64,000 bases of DNA from PWXP01 sp040772845 (GCA_040772845.1 JAXGXG010000001.1:248001-312000), one strand, 5' to 3'. Shown: positions 26,614 to 36,544, numbered from the stretch's first letter. Notes: generated by a model from the letters alone, not told the origin. Numbers and translations: made by a program.

Positions 26614-29600
26614 CTACCGGGCCAGTAATGTCGGCATGATTCGCATATTGACCGTGCCGCTGCCGATGCCGGGCGCAACCTGCACCCATCCTTCCCGGAC
26701 ATCGTTGTCGGTATCGTTGACCATGAGATTGAACTTGAACCCGCGTGCAAAAGCGGCAGCATCCGAGCCAATCGCCGCGAAGGGAATCGTGATGACATAG
26801 GTCGTCCGGTCGCCGTCCCTGGCGGTTGACAGCTTCAATTTGGTTTCGTCGCCCGTGACGCCCAATGGCAGTTGTCGCAGGCGCGCGTGGTTGCGACCGT
26901 CTTCATCACGAGCGAAGTCCATTTCGCACGCCGTCTCCATACCGGCCGGCGCCAGGAACAGTTGGACGCTGTCGCCATCCCACGGATGTCCGGTGGCGGC
27001 ATGCTTCTGGCAATGCCGGTCGTCCGTTGCGACGACCTTGACGGTCAGCGCCTGATCATCCATGGCCAGCCACACCTTGGCGCTCAGATCCTCGGGGCCT
27101 TTCCAGGTATTGTCCTCCTTGGCGGGATCGCCGACGCACAGTTGCGTCACCTTCGTATGGTCGGCCAGGTCAAACAGCGGCTTGCCCTCCATCCGGCTCT
27201 CGAACCGGAAAGGCGCCGGCAGCAGATTCATCTGGCGAACAGGCGTCAATCCCTCCAGTCGGCCTTCCACCAGCACCCATTCGCGCGCGGCCAAGTGTTT
27301 CGACACGCCCGCCGAAAGTGTCAGGGTCGCATCGAATGTCGCCAGGCCAAACGGCGGCACGACCGCCTCGAAGACGTTCCGATTGCAGGCGACCGTTTCA
27401 GGCAGTGTTAATGTGGCCATGGCCTTGCGTGCTTCGCCAAACGGATTGACCAACGACACCGTCAGCGGGGCTGCCTGGCCGGGCAGCAGCAGTTCGGGCA
27501 TCTGGAATCGGACCAAGGGCGGAAGCAGGTCTATCGAGGACGCGTCTTTCAGCACCAGGGTCTTGGGCTCGCAACCCGTCTCCACGAGCACCGTCCCCGC
27601 GATAACCGGCGCCGGCGTCCGATTGCCGAACATATCGGCGAGTTCCGCGGCCGCGGCATCGGTTTTGAACTGCCGCTGGATGGACGTCTGGCCGTCATTC
27701 CAGACGCACAGGGCGATGTCACGGTCGGATTTGAAGGCGAGCGCCCATTCGCCCCAGGGCAAATCGCACGCCTTCATGAATTCCTTGTCGTTGTACAGGC
27801 CGGTCAGGCCGTTGTAGGCGGCATAGACGGCTTTCGGATAGAAATCCCAGGTCATCATTCCGTAGTTATGTTCGCCGTCGTCGGGCAGTTCGCCCTTCGA
27901 ACGCAAATTGTACCAGGTGAATCCCCGGGCTCCGCGGCTCCAACTGAATAGCAGCTTCTTGTACACCGCCTCAGCCTGCATCTTCTCGGTAACGCCGCCG
28001 CGCGAGGTCAGCGCCGTTTCGTTGGCATACCACGGAATGTCGATGCCGAGGCTCTCGCGCATTTGCAGCAGGCCGTTCTGGATCGACGATTTCGCATAGC
28101 GTTCGAAGGGGCCATGGCCATGGAAGCAATGGATATCGAACACATCCTTCAAGGCCGCCATACTGTCGTAGTGGAAGGGGCCCATGCCGCGCGCGCCCGG
28201 AGCCAAGGTGCAATAGCCGGCGGACATCAACTGGGCTGCAGGGTCGGTCTCGCGCAGGAGTTTCGCCGTTTCCTTCGCCAGCGCAATGTATTCCGGCGCC
28301 TTGGGCGCTTCTTCTACCGGGCCCCAAGGGATATCCGGCTCGTTCAGCATCTCCCAATACTGGATGCGCCCCTTGTAACGCTCGAACAGCTTCCGATAGC
28401 CGTCCAGGCACGCATCCATGTTGTATTTGGCGTTCCCTGCGCGCAGCCCCGGCAGGATGAAATCGAAGTTCATGCCGGCATTGCTGAATGTCTCCACGAC
28501 GCCGTCGAGATGCTTCAGGTAGAGCGGACTGGCATCCCATCGAACATCCGTGCGCAGGATTCGCAGGCCGATCTGCGACATCGCCGCCGCGGCTTCGCGG
28601 ACCGTTTCCGGCGATCCATGGGCATGGTCCAGATGGCAGACGCTGCCGAACTTGAACCCCTTGACGAACGTCTCGCCCGGCTTCGCGCCGGTCAGCTTCA
28701 TGTGCGCAAACGAACGGCGATAGGACTGCGGCGCCATGCCAGGCGCAGCGACCTCGAACTCGACATAGTATACGCCGAAACGCGGGGGAACAGGCACCGT
28801 GCACAGATCGATGGTTGCACCGCCGCCCAGCGTCAGGTCGCGTGCAAACGTCCAGTTCTGCACGGCATCGTAGCAATCGGTCAGCTTCCCGGTAACTTTG
28901 AACGCCGCCGGTTCGGAGGCCATGTTGCACAGCGTCGCCGCGACACCTTCGGCCGCCTTGTCCTGTGTCACCACATGGCCTACGGCGCCGGTCTTCAATT
29001 GGAGATGTAACGCTTCCAGCGGCGAGCGCGACCATTTCGCGTCGATACCGTCCAGATAGACGCTCCCCTGGAAATCCGATTTGCATTCGAAGCCGACGCC
29101 TGCCAGGACAAACAGCGGCGTCTCCTGCCAGTCGCGGGAGCCCCATGGCTTCTTCGTCCTTACCAGCTTGGGCAGCACGAACGCAATACGATGTGCGCCG
29201 GCCTTGTCGAAGTTGACGGGAATCCGATGGATGTACGGGCCGCCGACCGCCTCCACGAAGGTCAGACGCAGCGTTGTGACTTCCGGCAATGCGTGTTCCG
29301 TTGTTACGCGGACCGTCATTTCGCCGCCATGCTGGCGGCCGAGCTTCTGTCCCAGCACCCCCCGGGGCGACGTCACGATTGTGAAATTCACCCCGAAGCA
29401 CCCTGATTTCCCGTTGGCGGTCATCTTCAGCGACTCCGCCTCCGTCACGGGATTCACGGCCTCTTCCAGCACCGTATCGCGGAACGGCAGACGCTGCGGC
29501 ATCTTCAGCGGGTCGATGAATGGCCGCGCCAACGGCGTCATCGGGTAGTCCTTGTCTGCGGCGACCGGTTCCTGTGGAAGCGATTCCATCGTCAGCGATT

Positions 29601-30138
29601 CGACATACGCCTCGCCCTGCATCCCGTCTTCCGGGAAATCCAGCGTCAGCCCCACACTCTTGATGGGGAAGTCAAGCCTGCGGTTGGCATCGGTTCCGTG
29701 ACTGACGTAGGACACCTTCTCCATCCGGGACGTGTCGACGATCCATTCCAGGCGATGGCGGCCAGGCGTCAACCAATTCACGTCCAGCGGCCAGTAGAAG
29801 GTCTCGGTGTTCTTGTCTTGCATGCGCAGACGGCAGCGGCTGACAGGCAGAGGCATTGCCGTCGTTATCGTAGCCACGAATTGTGCTCGCTTGAAGTCCG
29901 GCAGCGTCCCCTTGGGATTGTGCAGGATGTGCATGTAGTCCGTAATGCCGGCATCCCAGGAGGCCTTCAGCGCCTGCTTGCCCGTCGCCGGATTCGGTGC
30001 ATACTCCAGCCGGCAGCGGTCCAATGCCTTGTTTTCGGACCACCAGTGCATCTGCGGCTGTTCTTTGGATAAATCGAGTTCCCAGGCGCAAGCCACAGTC
30101 TCCACCAACGCCGCCATTGCCAGAATCAATGTTTGCAT
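26614..30138 (-). CDS. Large secreted glycoside hydrolase (clan GH-A, GH39-like) with CBM9-like C-terminus
   Basis: A 1174-residue exported protein. ATG 30138 (MQTLILAMAALVETVACA) has AAGGA eight bases upstream and a signal peptide. The N-terminal about 450 residues are beta-rich. A TIM-barrel domain covers about residues 500-800: ILRTDVRWD, the acid/base-type glutamate in EMLNEPDIPWG (about residue 598) and a nucleophile-type glutamate in WYANETAL (about 707). The final 170 residues resemble family 9 carbohydrate-binding/DOMON domains (VWLAMDDQALTVKVVATDD; WDGDSVQLFLAP). Its substrate is unknown. It is divergent from the ceramidase-like gene at 30409, and the two could share regulation. Confidence 0.82.
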   Translation of the reverse strand: MQTLILAMAALVETVACAWELDLSKEQPQMHWWSENKALDRCRLEYAPNPATGKQALKASWDAGITDYMHILHNPKGTLPDFKRAQFVATITTAMPLPVSRCRLRMQDKNTETFYWPLDVNWLTPGRHRLEWIVDTSRMEKVSYVSHGTDANRRLDFPIKSVGLTLDFPEDGMQGEAYVESLTMESLPQEPVAADKDYPMTPLARPFIDPLKMPQRLPFRDTVLEEAVNPVTEAESLKMTANGKSGCFGVNFTIVTSPRGVLGQKLGRQHGGEMTVRVTTEHALPEVTTLRLTFVEAVGGPYIHRIPVNFDKAGAHRIAFVLPKLVRTKKPWGSRDWQETPLFVLAGVGFECKSDFQGSVYLDGIDAKWSRSPLEALHLQLKTGAVGHVVTQDKAAEGVAATLCNMASEPAAFKVTGKLTDCYDAVQNWTFARDLTLGGGATIDLCTVPVPPRFGVYYVEFEVAAPGMAPQSYRRSFAHMKLTGAKPGETFVKGFKFGSVCHLDHAHGSPETVREAAAAMSQIGLRILRTDVRWDASPLYLKHLDGVVETFSNAGMNFDFILPGLRAGNAKYNMDACLDGYRKLFERYKGRIQYWEMLNEPDIPWGPVEEAPKAPEYIALAKETAKLLRETDPAAQLMSAGYCTLAPGARGMGPFHYDSMAALKDVFDIHCFHGHGPFERYAKSSIQNGLLQMRESLGIDIPWYANETALTSRGGVTEKMQAEAVYKKLLFSWSRGARGFTWYNLRSKGELPDDGEHNYGMMTWDFYPKAVYAAYNGLTGLYNDKEFMKACDLPWGEWALAFKSDRDIALCVWNDGQTSIQRQFKTDAAAAELADMFGNRTPAPVIAGTVLVETGCEPKTLVLKDASSIDLLPPLVRFQMPELLLPGQAAPLTVSLVNPFGEARKAMATLTLPETVACNRNVFEAVVPPFGLATFDATLTLSAGVSKHLAAREWVLVEGRLEGLTPVRQMNLLPAPFRFESRMEGKPLFDLADHTKVTQLCVGDPAKEDNTWKGPEDLSAKVWLAMDDQALTVKVVATDDRHCQKHAATGHPWDGDSVQLFLAPAGMETACEMDFARDEDGRNHARLRQLPLGVTGDETKLKLSTARDGDRTTYVITIPFAAIGSDAAAFARGFKFNLMVNDTDNDVREGWVQVAPGIGSGTVNMRIMPTLLAR

Positions 30139-30408
30139 GCTTCGATTCCTTATCATAAACCTGAGCATAGTCGGGAAAGTCTACGAAAACAAGCGGTCGA
30201 GCGGGGCAGGAGAAACGGTCTCGGCAGCCAAGCGGGAACTTCGATTGTGATTACGAGCACCGCTGCAGTTGAGCACGAGCAGGAAGGCGAAGGGTGAATA
30301 CGGCAGCAGGTTGACAACCGTGGTCCCCTCGGGTAGGGTGTCGTATGCTCGTGTCTGTTACGATGAACATTTCAGATTAGGTCCCAGAACCGCAAATGAG
30401 GTGACTTC

Positions 30409-31797
30409 ATGAATCGGACGTTCTTCCATCGGTGGTGTATTGGGCTGGGGATCCTTGTTGTTGCCTGGATGGTCGTCCAGCCTGCACAGGGGGCGACGGA
30501 GTGGAAGGCAGGCGTCGCCAAGGTCTGCATTACCCCGGAGAAGTACATGTGGATGGCCGGGTATGGCGGGCGCAAAGAACCGGCAAACGGCAAGTACAGC
30601 GATCTGTGGGTCAAATCGCTTGTACTGGAAGATGCGGCCGGAAGGCGGGCCGTGCTTGTGTCGTTCGACCTGTTGGGCATCGGGCACGACCTGGCCGCAT
30701 CCATTTGCGACCAACTTCACCAGCAGTTCGGGCTGAAGCGTGACCAGGTGGCACTCTGTTTCTCCCATACGCATTCGGGCCCGGTCGTGGGGCGGAATTT
30801 GGAGCCGCTGCATTACCGGCAGGTCGATGCCGATCAGCAGGCATTGATCGATCAGTATGCCGATACGCTTCGGCAGCACGTCGTGGCGTGTGTCGGTAAG
30901 GCGGTCGAGGCGGTGGAACCGGTTGCAGTCACGTGGGGTTCCGGTACTGCCACGTTCGCCGTCAATCGCCGCAACAACAAGGAAGCACAGGTTCCGGAAC
31001 TTCGCGAGCGGAACGAACTGTGCGGGCCGCAGGATCATGACGTTCCGGTGCTGGCCGTGCGCGATGCGAAGGGCGGCCTAATGGCCGTTGTGTTCGGTTA
31101 CGCATGCCATGGAACCGTGTTGAGCGATCTGTCGTGGTGCGGCGACTACCCGGGCTTCGCCCAGGCCGAGCTGGAGGCGCGGAACGCCGACTGCGTGGCC
31201 ATGTTCTGGGCCGGTTGTGGCGGCGATCAGAATCCGCTACCGCGCCGCAAACTCGAACTGGCCCAGCAGTACGGGCGTCGGCTCGCCGATGCCGTGTCCA
31301 AGGTCCTTGCCGGGAAGATGGAGCCGGTTGCCGCGGAACTGAAAACGGCATACGTAGAAGTCCCGTTGCCGCTGGCGGCGTTGCCGACCAAGGCCGAGTG
31401 GCAGCAGGCGGCCGGCTCGAAGAACCGGTACGAGCAGGCGCGCGCTCGGATGTTCCTCGAACGCATGGAAGCGGGAGAGACAATTCCCGATACCTACCCA
31501 TACGGCATTGGCGTCTGGCGGCTGGGGGACCGGATCGATTGGGTCTTCCTGGGCGGCGAGGTCGTGGTCGATTATGCCCTGCGGCTGAAGGCCGAGCTTG
31601 ACGACAGACGCACCTGGGTGGCGGGCTATTCAAACGACGTGATGGCCTATATCCCCTCGGTGCGCGTGCTGGAAGAGGGTGGATATGAAGGAAAGACGGC
31701 CATGCTATACTATGGTTTACCCAGTGCGTGGGCGCCCGAGGTCGAGAAGGCCATCGTCGACGCCGTCCACTCGCTCGCGGCAGAGGGCCGCAAATAA
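30409..31797 (+). CDS. Secreted neutral/alkaline ceramidase-like protein
   Basis: A 462-residue protein with a signal peptide (MNRTFFHRWCIGLGILVVAW, cleavage near AQGA). It matches the N-terminal domain of neutral/alkaline non-lysosomal ceramidases: WKAGVAKVCITP, AVLVSFDLLGIG, LCFSHTHSGPVVG with the paired His, FGYACHGTVL, and GCGGDQNPLPR. True ceramidases are longer; planctomycetes have many short secreted homologues of unproven substrate. GAGGTG lies before ATG 30409. The EboF-like gene follows 183 bases after the stop. Confidence 0.87.
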   Translation: MNRTFFHRWCIGLGILVVAWMVVQPAQGATEWKAGVAKVCITPEKYMWMAGYGGRKEPANGKYSDLWVKSLVLEDAAGRRAVLVSFDLLGIGHDLAASICDQLHQQFGLKRDQVALCFSHTHSGPVVGRNLEPLHYRQVDADQQALIDQYADTLRQHVVACVGKAVEAVEPVAVTWGSGTATFAVNRRNNKEAQVPELRERNELCGPQDHDVPVLAVRDAKGGLMAVVFGYACHGTVLSDLSWCGDYPGFAQAELEARNADCVAMFWAGCGGDQNPLPRRKLELAQQYGRRLADAVSKVLAGKMEPVAAELKTAYVEVPLPLAALPTKAEWQQAAGSKNRYEQARARMFLERMEAGETIPDTYPYGIGVWRLGDRIDWVFLGGEVVVDYALRLKAELDDRRTWVAGYSNDVMAYIPSVRVLEEGGYEGKTAMLYYGLPSAWAPEVEKAIVDAVHSLAAEGRK

Positions 31798-31980
31798 GAC
31801 AACTGTCAATCACCGTAGATCGGGCCTTGGGGAAATGCGTTATTCGCTCGGCAGTGCGGTCGGAGGCGACGTTCTTCGGGCAGCAGCGATGTCTGTTGCT
31901 TGAGGGCGTTTTCTTCAGATCGCGCTGCCGACATCCCGCCCGCTACCCATTTCGTGCAATTTCGGAAGGACTGTATAGCT

Positions 31981-33312
31981 GTGACTCGGCCGCTCATTTT
32001 CCTGTCGATCCCCAATTTACGCGAGAAGGACGTGGAGGCCATGTCGCGTTTTCGCGATATGACCACGGGCGGAGAGATTGCCGATCTCCGTCCCAGTTTT
32101 CCGGCGGTTACCTGTTCGGTGCAGGCGAACATCACCACGGGCCGACTGCCACGCGAACACGGTATTGTGTGCAACGGCATCTATTGGCGCGACCGTCGGA
32201 AGGTGGAAATGTGGACGGCGCCGAACGACGTGATCGAGCAGCCGCAGGTATGGGATCTTCTTTCGCACTGTCCCTCGGGGGTGAAGTCGGCCGTGTGGTT
32301 TCCGCTTCACTCGAAGGGGTGCGAGGCGGATTATGTATGTACGCCGGCGCCCATTCATAATCCTGACGGAAGCGAATCGCTTTGGTGTTACACACGTCCG
32401 ACCGACCTGTACGGCTCGTTGCGCGACGAGTTGGGGCATTTCCCGCTGCAGCACTACTGGGGTCCCATGGCTGGGATCCAGTCGAGCCGGTGGATTGCCG
32501 AGTCGGCGGCACACGCTGCCCGGAAGTGGCGACCGGAGTTTTTCTTCATCTATTTGCCCCAACTCGACTATGCGGCGCAGAAGATCGGCCCCGATACGGA
32601 CGCGGCCAATCAGGCCGTTCAGGAATTGGACGCGGTAATCGGCGACCTGGGCGCGGCGATGGAGGAAGCCTACGGAGAGCGGCCCCTGTGGGTTGCTGCC
32701 GGCGAGTACGCCATCACTCCGGTCAGTCACGTGTTCTATCCGAACCGCGTCTTACGTGAAGCCGGGCTGCTTGCCGTGCGCGAAACGGACGGCGGCGAGC
32801 AGATCGATTTCGAGGCCAGTCGGGCCTGGGCGATGGTCGACCATCAGATGGCGCATGTCTTTGTGGCCGACGGCGACGAACAGACGATTCGACGTACGGC
32901 GGAAGTACTCCGCGGCGTCAAGGAAGTCGACGAGGTCCTCGTCGGCACAGAGCGTACGCGTTATGCCATGGATCACCCGCGAAGCGGAGAGGTCGTGGTA
33001 ACCTGCAAGCCCGAGGCTTGGGCGGCGTACTATTACTGGCTGGACGATGCGAAGGCGCCGGCCTTCGCGCGGCAGGTCGATATCCATCGCAAGCCGGGCT
33101 ACGATCCGGTCGAGCTGTTTTTCGATCCGGCCACCAAGAGCATTCCGCTGGATGCGAGTCTGGTTCGCGGTTCGCACGGCGCGCCGGTGCGCGATCGGTC
33201 CCAGCACACGATCGCCTTGGCCTCGGAACCGTTGAAACTCCCCAAATCCCCGATTGCCGACACGCACCTGTTCGGCATGATGTTGCGTCACTTCGGATTG
33301 CAGGGTACCTGA
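31981..33312 (+). CDS. eboF: EboF-like alkaline phosphatase-superfamily protein
   Basis: A 443-residue protein of the nucleotide pyrophosphatase/phosphodiesterase (alkaline phosphatase) superfamily. GTG 31981 is chosen: GGAAGGA lies upstream and the family match begins right there (RPLIFLSIPNL). Key segments are LRPSFPAVTCSVQANITTGRLP with the Thr nucleophile region, REHGIVCNGIYWRD, FIYLPQLDYAAQKIGPD, VDHQMAHVFV, and HRKPGYDPVELFFDP near the end. These agree closely with what I recall of the EboF subgroup found in ebo clusters, such as the scytonemin-associated cluster of cyanobacteria. Likely metal-dependent phosphodiesterase; its substrate is not known. Confidence 0.85.
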   Translation: MTRPLIFLSIPNLREKDVEAMSRFRDMTTGGEIADLRPSFPAVTCSVQANITTGRLPREHGIVCNGIYWRDRRKVEMWTAPNDVIEQPQVWDLLSHCPSGVKSAVWFPLHSKGCEADYVCTPAPIHNPDGSESLWCYTRPTDLYGSLRDELGHFPLQHYWGPMAGIQSSRWIAESAAHAARKWRPEFFFIYLPQLDYAAQKIGPDTDAANQAVQELDAVIGDLGAAMEEAYGERPLWVAAGEYAITPVSHVFYPNRVLREAGLLAVRETDGGEQIDFEASRAWAMVDHQMAHVFVADGDEQTIRRTAEVLRGVKEVDEVLVGTERTRYAMDHPRSGEVVVTCKPEAWAAYYYWLDDAKAPAFARQVDIHRKPGYDPVELFFDPATKSIPLDASLVRGSHGAPVRDRSQHTIALASEPLKLPKSPIADTHLFGMMLRHFGLQGT

Positions 33313-33418
33313 CCGCCTGCCCTGTTTGCCTTTCCTGCGCCTGCCTCGCCCCGTTCCTGCCCTACCCCCGTTCCCGCCCTGACCATACCTTACCTTCGTT
33401 GATTAAGGAGCCTGTCGG

Positions 33419-35323
33419 ATGCGACGATACTCGTTGTGTGTTGCGTTTCTTCTGTGGACTATCGCGTTCTCCGCGACCGGCATGGCCGCTTCGCCGTTGG
33501 CGCCGGCTCCCGAGCGGGTCGCCGCGATTGCCGAGATGTTGCCCGAGCAACCGCGAGGCCTCGGCGCGCCCATTACCGACCGCGATGCCTGGGAACGGCT
33601 GGCCGGCCAACAGGCCTACCAGGCCGTGGTCGCCTACGCTGAAGATCTGGTGAAGACGCCCATGCCGGAGATGAGCGACGAGACATACCTGGACTTCTCT
33701 CGCACGGGAAACCGGACGCGCGGCCAGCGCGTGATCTCCCAAAGGCGCACTCGGCTGAACAATCTTGTGACAGCCGAATGTCTGGAGAACCAGGGACGTT
33801 TCCTGCCGGCGATTGAAGAGGCGATCCGTTCCATCTGTTCGGAGAAGGCGTGGTGTCTGCCGGCGCATGACGGGAAGTTACGGAACTTTCGGGGGGAAGT
33901 CAGCGAGATCGATCTGGTCGTGGCAGGTCTCTCGTGGAACCTGGCGACGGCGCACTGCTGGCTTGGCGAAAAGTTGAGTCCCGAAGTTCGTACGCTCCTG
34001 CTGAACGAGCTTGAACGGCGAACGTTTGCGCCGTATGAGAGTTCGCTTTCTACCGGAGAGCCCCGGTTGTGGTGGATTACCGGAACGAGCAATTGGAATG
34101 CCGTGTGCCAGGCCGGCGTGATCGGTGCGGCCTTGGCGGCGATCGAATCGCGCGAGCGGCGCGCCTTTTTCCTCGCGGCTGCCGAGAAGAACCTCGATCA
34201 CTTCCTGCGTGGGTTTACCGACGACGGCTACTGCTCGGAAGGGATGGGCTATTGGAACTATGGTTTCGGCCACTATGTGTTGTTGGCGGAAACCAGTTTT
34301 CAGGCGACCGGCGGCGGTCTCGATCTGCTCGCGCAGCCGAAGGTTCGCGAGATTGCCCTGTTCGGCCCCCACATGGAGATTGTGCCCGAGGTATATCCGG
34401 CCTTCGCCGACTGCCGGCCGGGCAGTCGGCCGGCGGTGTGGATTCTGGCCTTTCTCGATCGCAAACTGGGCCTGGGACTGGCGCCGGCCGGGCAGGAGGC
34501 GGCGCTGCCGAAAGCCAATCCTCGCGGCGACCTGTTCGAGATAGGCCTGTTCGCGTTCGGGAACTCGGCCACCGACGCAACGCGTGAAGAAACCGTCCTG
34601 GCACGCGAACCCCGGCACTGGTTTCCCGACGCGCACGTGCTCATCGTTCGACCCGGCCTTGAGCAATCACGGGTGTTCGGGGCCGCGATGAAGGGCGGGC
34701 ACAACGCAGAGCATCACAACCATAACGACGTGGGCACGTACGTCGTGGCCTTGGGAAAGGCGACTCCCCTGGTCGATCCGGGCGGCGAGGTCTATACCGC
34801 GCGCACCTTCAGTTCCCGGCGGTACGAAAGCGATGTGCTCAATTCGTTCGGGCACTCGGTTCCTCGCGTTGCGGGGCAATTGCAGGTGGCGGGGCGGAAG
34901 GCCGCGGCCACGGTGCTTAAGACCGATTTCTCGCCGGCGGCCGATCGGCTTGTACTCGACCTGAAGGCGGCGTATGCCGTGCCTGAACTGCAGAAGCTGC
35001 AACGGACGTTCGTCTTCTCGCGCGAGGGGAGTGGAAGCCTGACGGTCGAGGATGAAGTGTGTTTGAGCGAGCCGCAGGCGTTCGAGACGGCCCTGGTTAC
35101 CTTGGGCGATTGGGAAGACCTTGGTAATGGAAGGCTCCGTTTTCGCGATGGCGGCGAGGCGGTCGACGTGCGCATTGATGCGGGCGACGCTGACTATCGG
35201 ATCGAGGCGACGCGTCTGGAGGAAGATCTGGGCAAACGAGAAGCCACTCGCATCGGTATTTCACTGGTGCAGCCGGTGGAGAAGGCCGTCATTCGGCTTG
35301 TGATCACACCCGGCAGCGACTAA
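33419..35323 (+). CDS. Secreted heparinase II/III-family polysaccharide lyase
   Basis: A 634-residue exported protein with a signal peptide (MRRYSLCVAFLLWTIAFSATGMAA) and AAGGAG before ATG 33419. An alpha-helical toroid domain covers about residues 30-380 (TAHCWLGEKLSPEV; WWITGTSNWNAVCQAGVIGAAL; YCSEGMGYWNYGFGHYVLL). The C-terminal beta-sandwich includes the family motif HNAEHHNHNDVGTYVVALG, then LVDPGGEVYTART. The conserved Asn, His and Tyr positions suggest an active lyase on uronic-acid-containing glycans. The EboF and EboB genes flank it; whether this is functional or accidental is unclear. Confidence 0.88.
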   Translation: MRRYSLCVAFLLWTIAFSATGMAASPLAPAPERVAAIAEMLPEQPRGLGAPITDRDAWERLAGQQAYQAVVAYAEDLVKTPMPEMSDETYLDFSRTGNRTRGQRVISQRRTRLNNLVTAECLENQGRFLPAIEEAIRSICSEKAWCLPAHDGKLRNFRGEVSEIDLVVAGLSWNLATAHCWLGEKLSPEVRTLLLNELERRTFAPYESSLSTGEPRLWWITGTSNWNAVCQAGVIGAALAAIESRERRAFFLAAAEKNLDHFLRGFTDDGYCSEGMGYWNYGFGHYVLLAETSFQATGGGLDLLAQPKVREIALFGPHMEIVPEVYPAFADCRPGSRPAVWILAFLDRKLGLGLAPAGQEAALPKANPRGDLFEIGLFAFGNSATDATREETVLAREPRHWFPDAHVLIVRPGLEQSRVFGAAMKGGHNAEHHNHNDVGTYVVALGKATPLVDPGGEVYTARTFSSRRYESDVLNSFGHSVPRVAGQLQVAGRKAAATVLKTDFSPAADRLVLDLKAAYAVPELQKLQRTFVFSREGSGSLTVEDEVCLSEPQAFETALVTLGDWEDLGNGRLRFRDGGEAVDVRIDAGDADYRIEATRLEEDLGKREATRIGISLVQPVEKAVIRLVITPGSD

Positions 35324-35343
35324 CGACCCCGCCACCCCAGCTT

Positions 35344-36156
35344 CTAGCTCCCAGTTCCCAGCTTCCATTTTTCGCTCTGGCCGCAGAAGGTCATGGGATT
35401 GTCGTAGACGATTTGGCGAATGACGGAATCGTCGTGACCGCGGCGGCGCATGACCGACATGAACTTTCGGACGGCCAACGGATCGCTGGGGCCCCAATCG
35501 GCCGAACTGGTAACCAGGATGCGGTCGGGGCCGTAGATTTCGATCATGTCGGCGGCTCGCTCCGGCGTGGCCTTGGTCGTCGGATAGAGCGTGATGCCGG
35601 CCCAATAGCCTTCTTCCAGGACCATGCGGATGGTGTGTTCCTCGCAGTGATCGACCCAGACCCTGGCCGGATCGACACGTGGATCGGACCGCAGGATGTC
35701 GAGGATGACGCGGGTGCCATGGTATTTGTCGGCCAGGTGCGGCGTGTGGAACAGCAGCAGTTCGCCGCGGGTGAGCGCCAGATCGATCAGCAGGAGCAGT
35801 GTTTGGACTTCGCCCTTGGTGTTCTTGTTCAGTCCGATTTCGCCAACGCCCAGAACGGTCGGCTTGTCGAGGAATTCGGGCAGGAGTGCAATCACCTCGC
35901 GCGCAAAACCAACGTCGTCCGCTTCCTTGGCGTTGATACCCATCCACGCATGATGCCGAATGCCAAATTGGGCGGTGCGCCGCGGTTCCCACTCGGTAAG
36001 CTGGCGGAAATAGTCGTAGAAGCTGCTTGCGCTGCTACGATCGTAGCCCATCCAGAATGCAGGTTCGCCCACAGCCAGGCAACCGGCCTGGGCCATACGC
36101 TGGAAGTCGTCGGTCGTGCGGGCAGCACAATGGATATGAGGATCGATGAAATCCAT
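35344..36156 (-). CDS. eboB: EboB-like TatD-type metal-dependent hydrolase
   Basis: A 270-residue amidohydrolase-fold protein. Metal ligands: DPHIHCAARTTDD (HxH) at the N-terminus, GEIGLNKNTKGE, FHTPH, VDHCEEHT and the late Asp in VTSSADWGPSDPL. EPAFWMGYDRSS, QFGIRHHAWMGINAKEADD and the near-C-terminal NPMTFCGQS are features I associate with EboB rather than with general TatD nucleases. The gene lies four bases after the small gene at 36160-36408, so they are co-transcribed. It converges on the heparinase-like gene. EboB function in ebo clusters is unproven. Confidence 0.82.
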   Translation of the reverse strand: MDFIDPHIHCAARTTDDFQRMAQAGCLAVGEPAFWMGYDRSSASSFYDYFRQLTEWEPRRTAQFGIRHHAWMGINAKEADDVGFAREVIALLPEFLDKPTVLGVGEIGLNKNTKGEVQTLLLLIDLALTRGELLLFHTPHLADKYHGTRVILDILRSDPRVDPARVWVDHCEEHTIRMVLEEGYWAGITLYPTTKATPERAADMIEIYGPDRILVTSSADWGPSDPLAVRKFMSVMRRRGHDDSVIRQIVYDNPMTFCGQSEKWKLGTGS

Positions 36157-36159
36157 GCT

Positions 36160-36408
36160 CTAAAGACCGTACCTTTCCCGCCACTTGGGCTCATAAGGAA
36201 GCGAAAATGCCAATTGGAGCTGCTCGGCCCGGTTTTCCTTCTCCTGGGCCAAGATTCCGAGCGTTTGGGCGATTTGCTGAATCCGCGGATCATCGGCAAC
36301 CGATCCGTCGGCCCGGTCGATGCGATCCAGCGCGGCAGCCACTTCGATCAACCGCGCCCGGACCGTTAGCCATTCGCGGTCCAGCACTTCAGATGCGTTT
36401 CGAGGCAT
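36160..36408 (-). CDS. Small charged protein upstream of eboB
   Basis: An 82-residue protein starting at ATG 36408 with AAGGA eight bases upstream. Its sequence is strongly helical and charged (EWLTVRARLIEVAAALDRIDRADG; IQQIAQTLGILAQEKENRAEQLQLAF). There is no signal or membrane segment. The four-base gap to the EboB-like gene implies translation coupling and a shared process. It does not resemble EboA, which is about 200 residues. I do not know its function. Confidence 0.68.
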   Translation of the reverse strand: MPRNASEVLDREWLTVRARLIEVAAALDRIDRADGSVADDPRIQQIAQTLGILAQEKENRAEQLQLAFSLPYEPKWRERYGL

Positions 36409-36480
36409 GACAATTCCTTGAACGAGAGCATGAGAACTAATCTCAACATAGCGGGCCGGAGCGCCTACGGCAAGGGGGTA

Positions 36481-36544
36481 TGTGGCAGGATATTCTGGCA
36501 ACCGCCGGGACGTGATATTGCACGGTTTGTAGCGTGTGCGATGC
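36481..36544. repeat. 64-bp dispersed repeat, copy A
   Basis: Matches 63841-63904 at 53 of 64 positions without gaps, including the identical block CGTGATATTGCA. The first third also resembles 53645-53663. It lies 73 bases upstream of the start of the minus-strand gene at 36408. Confidence 0.8.
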
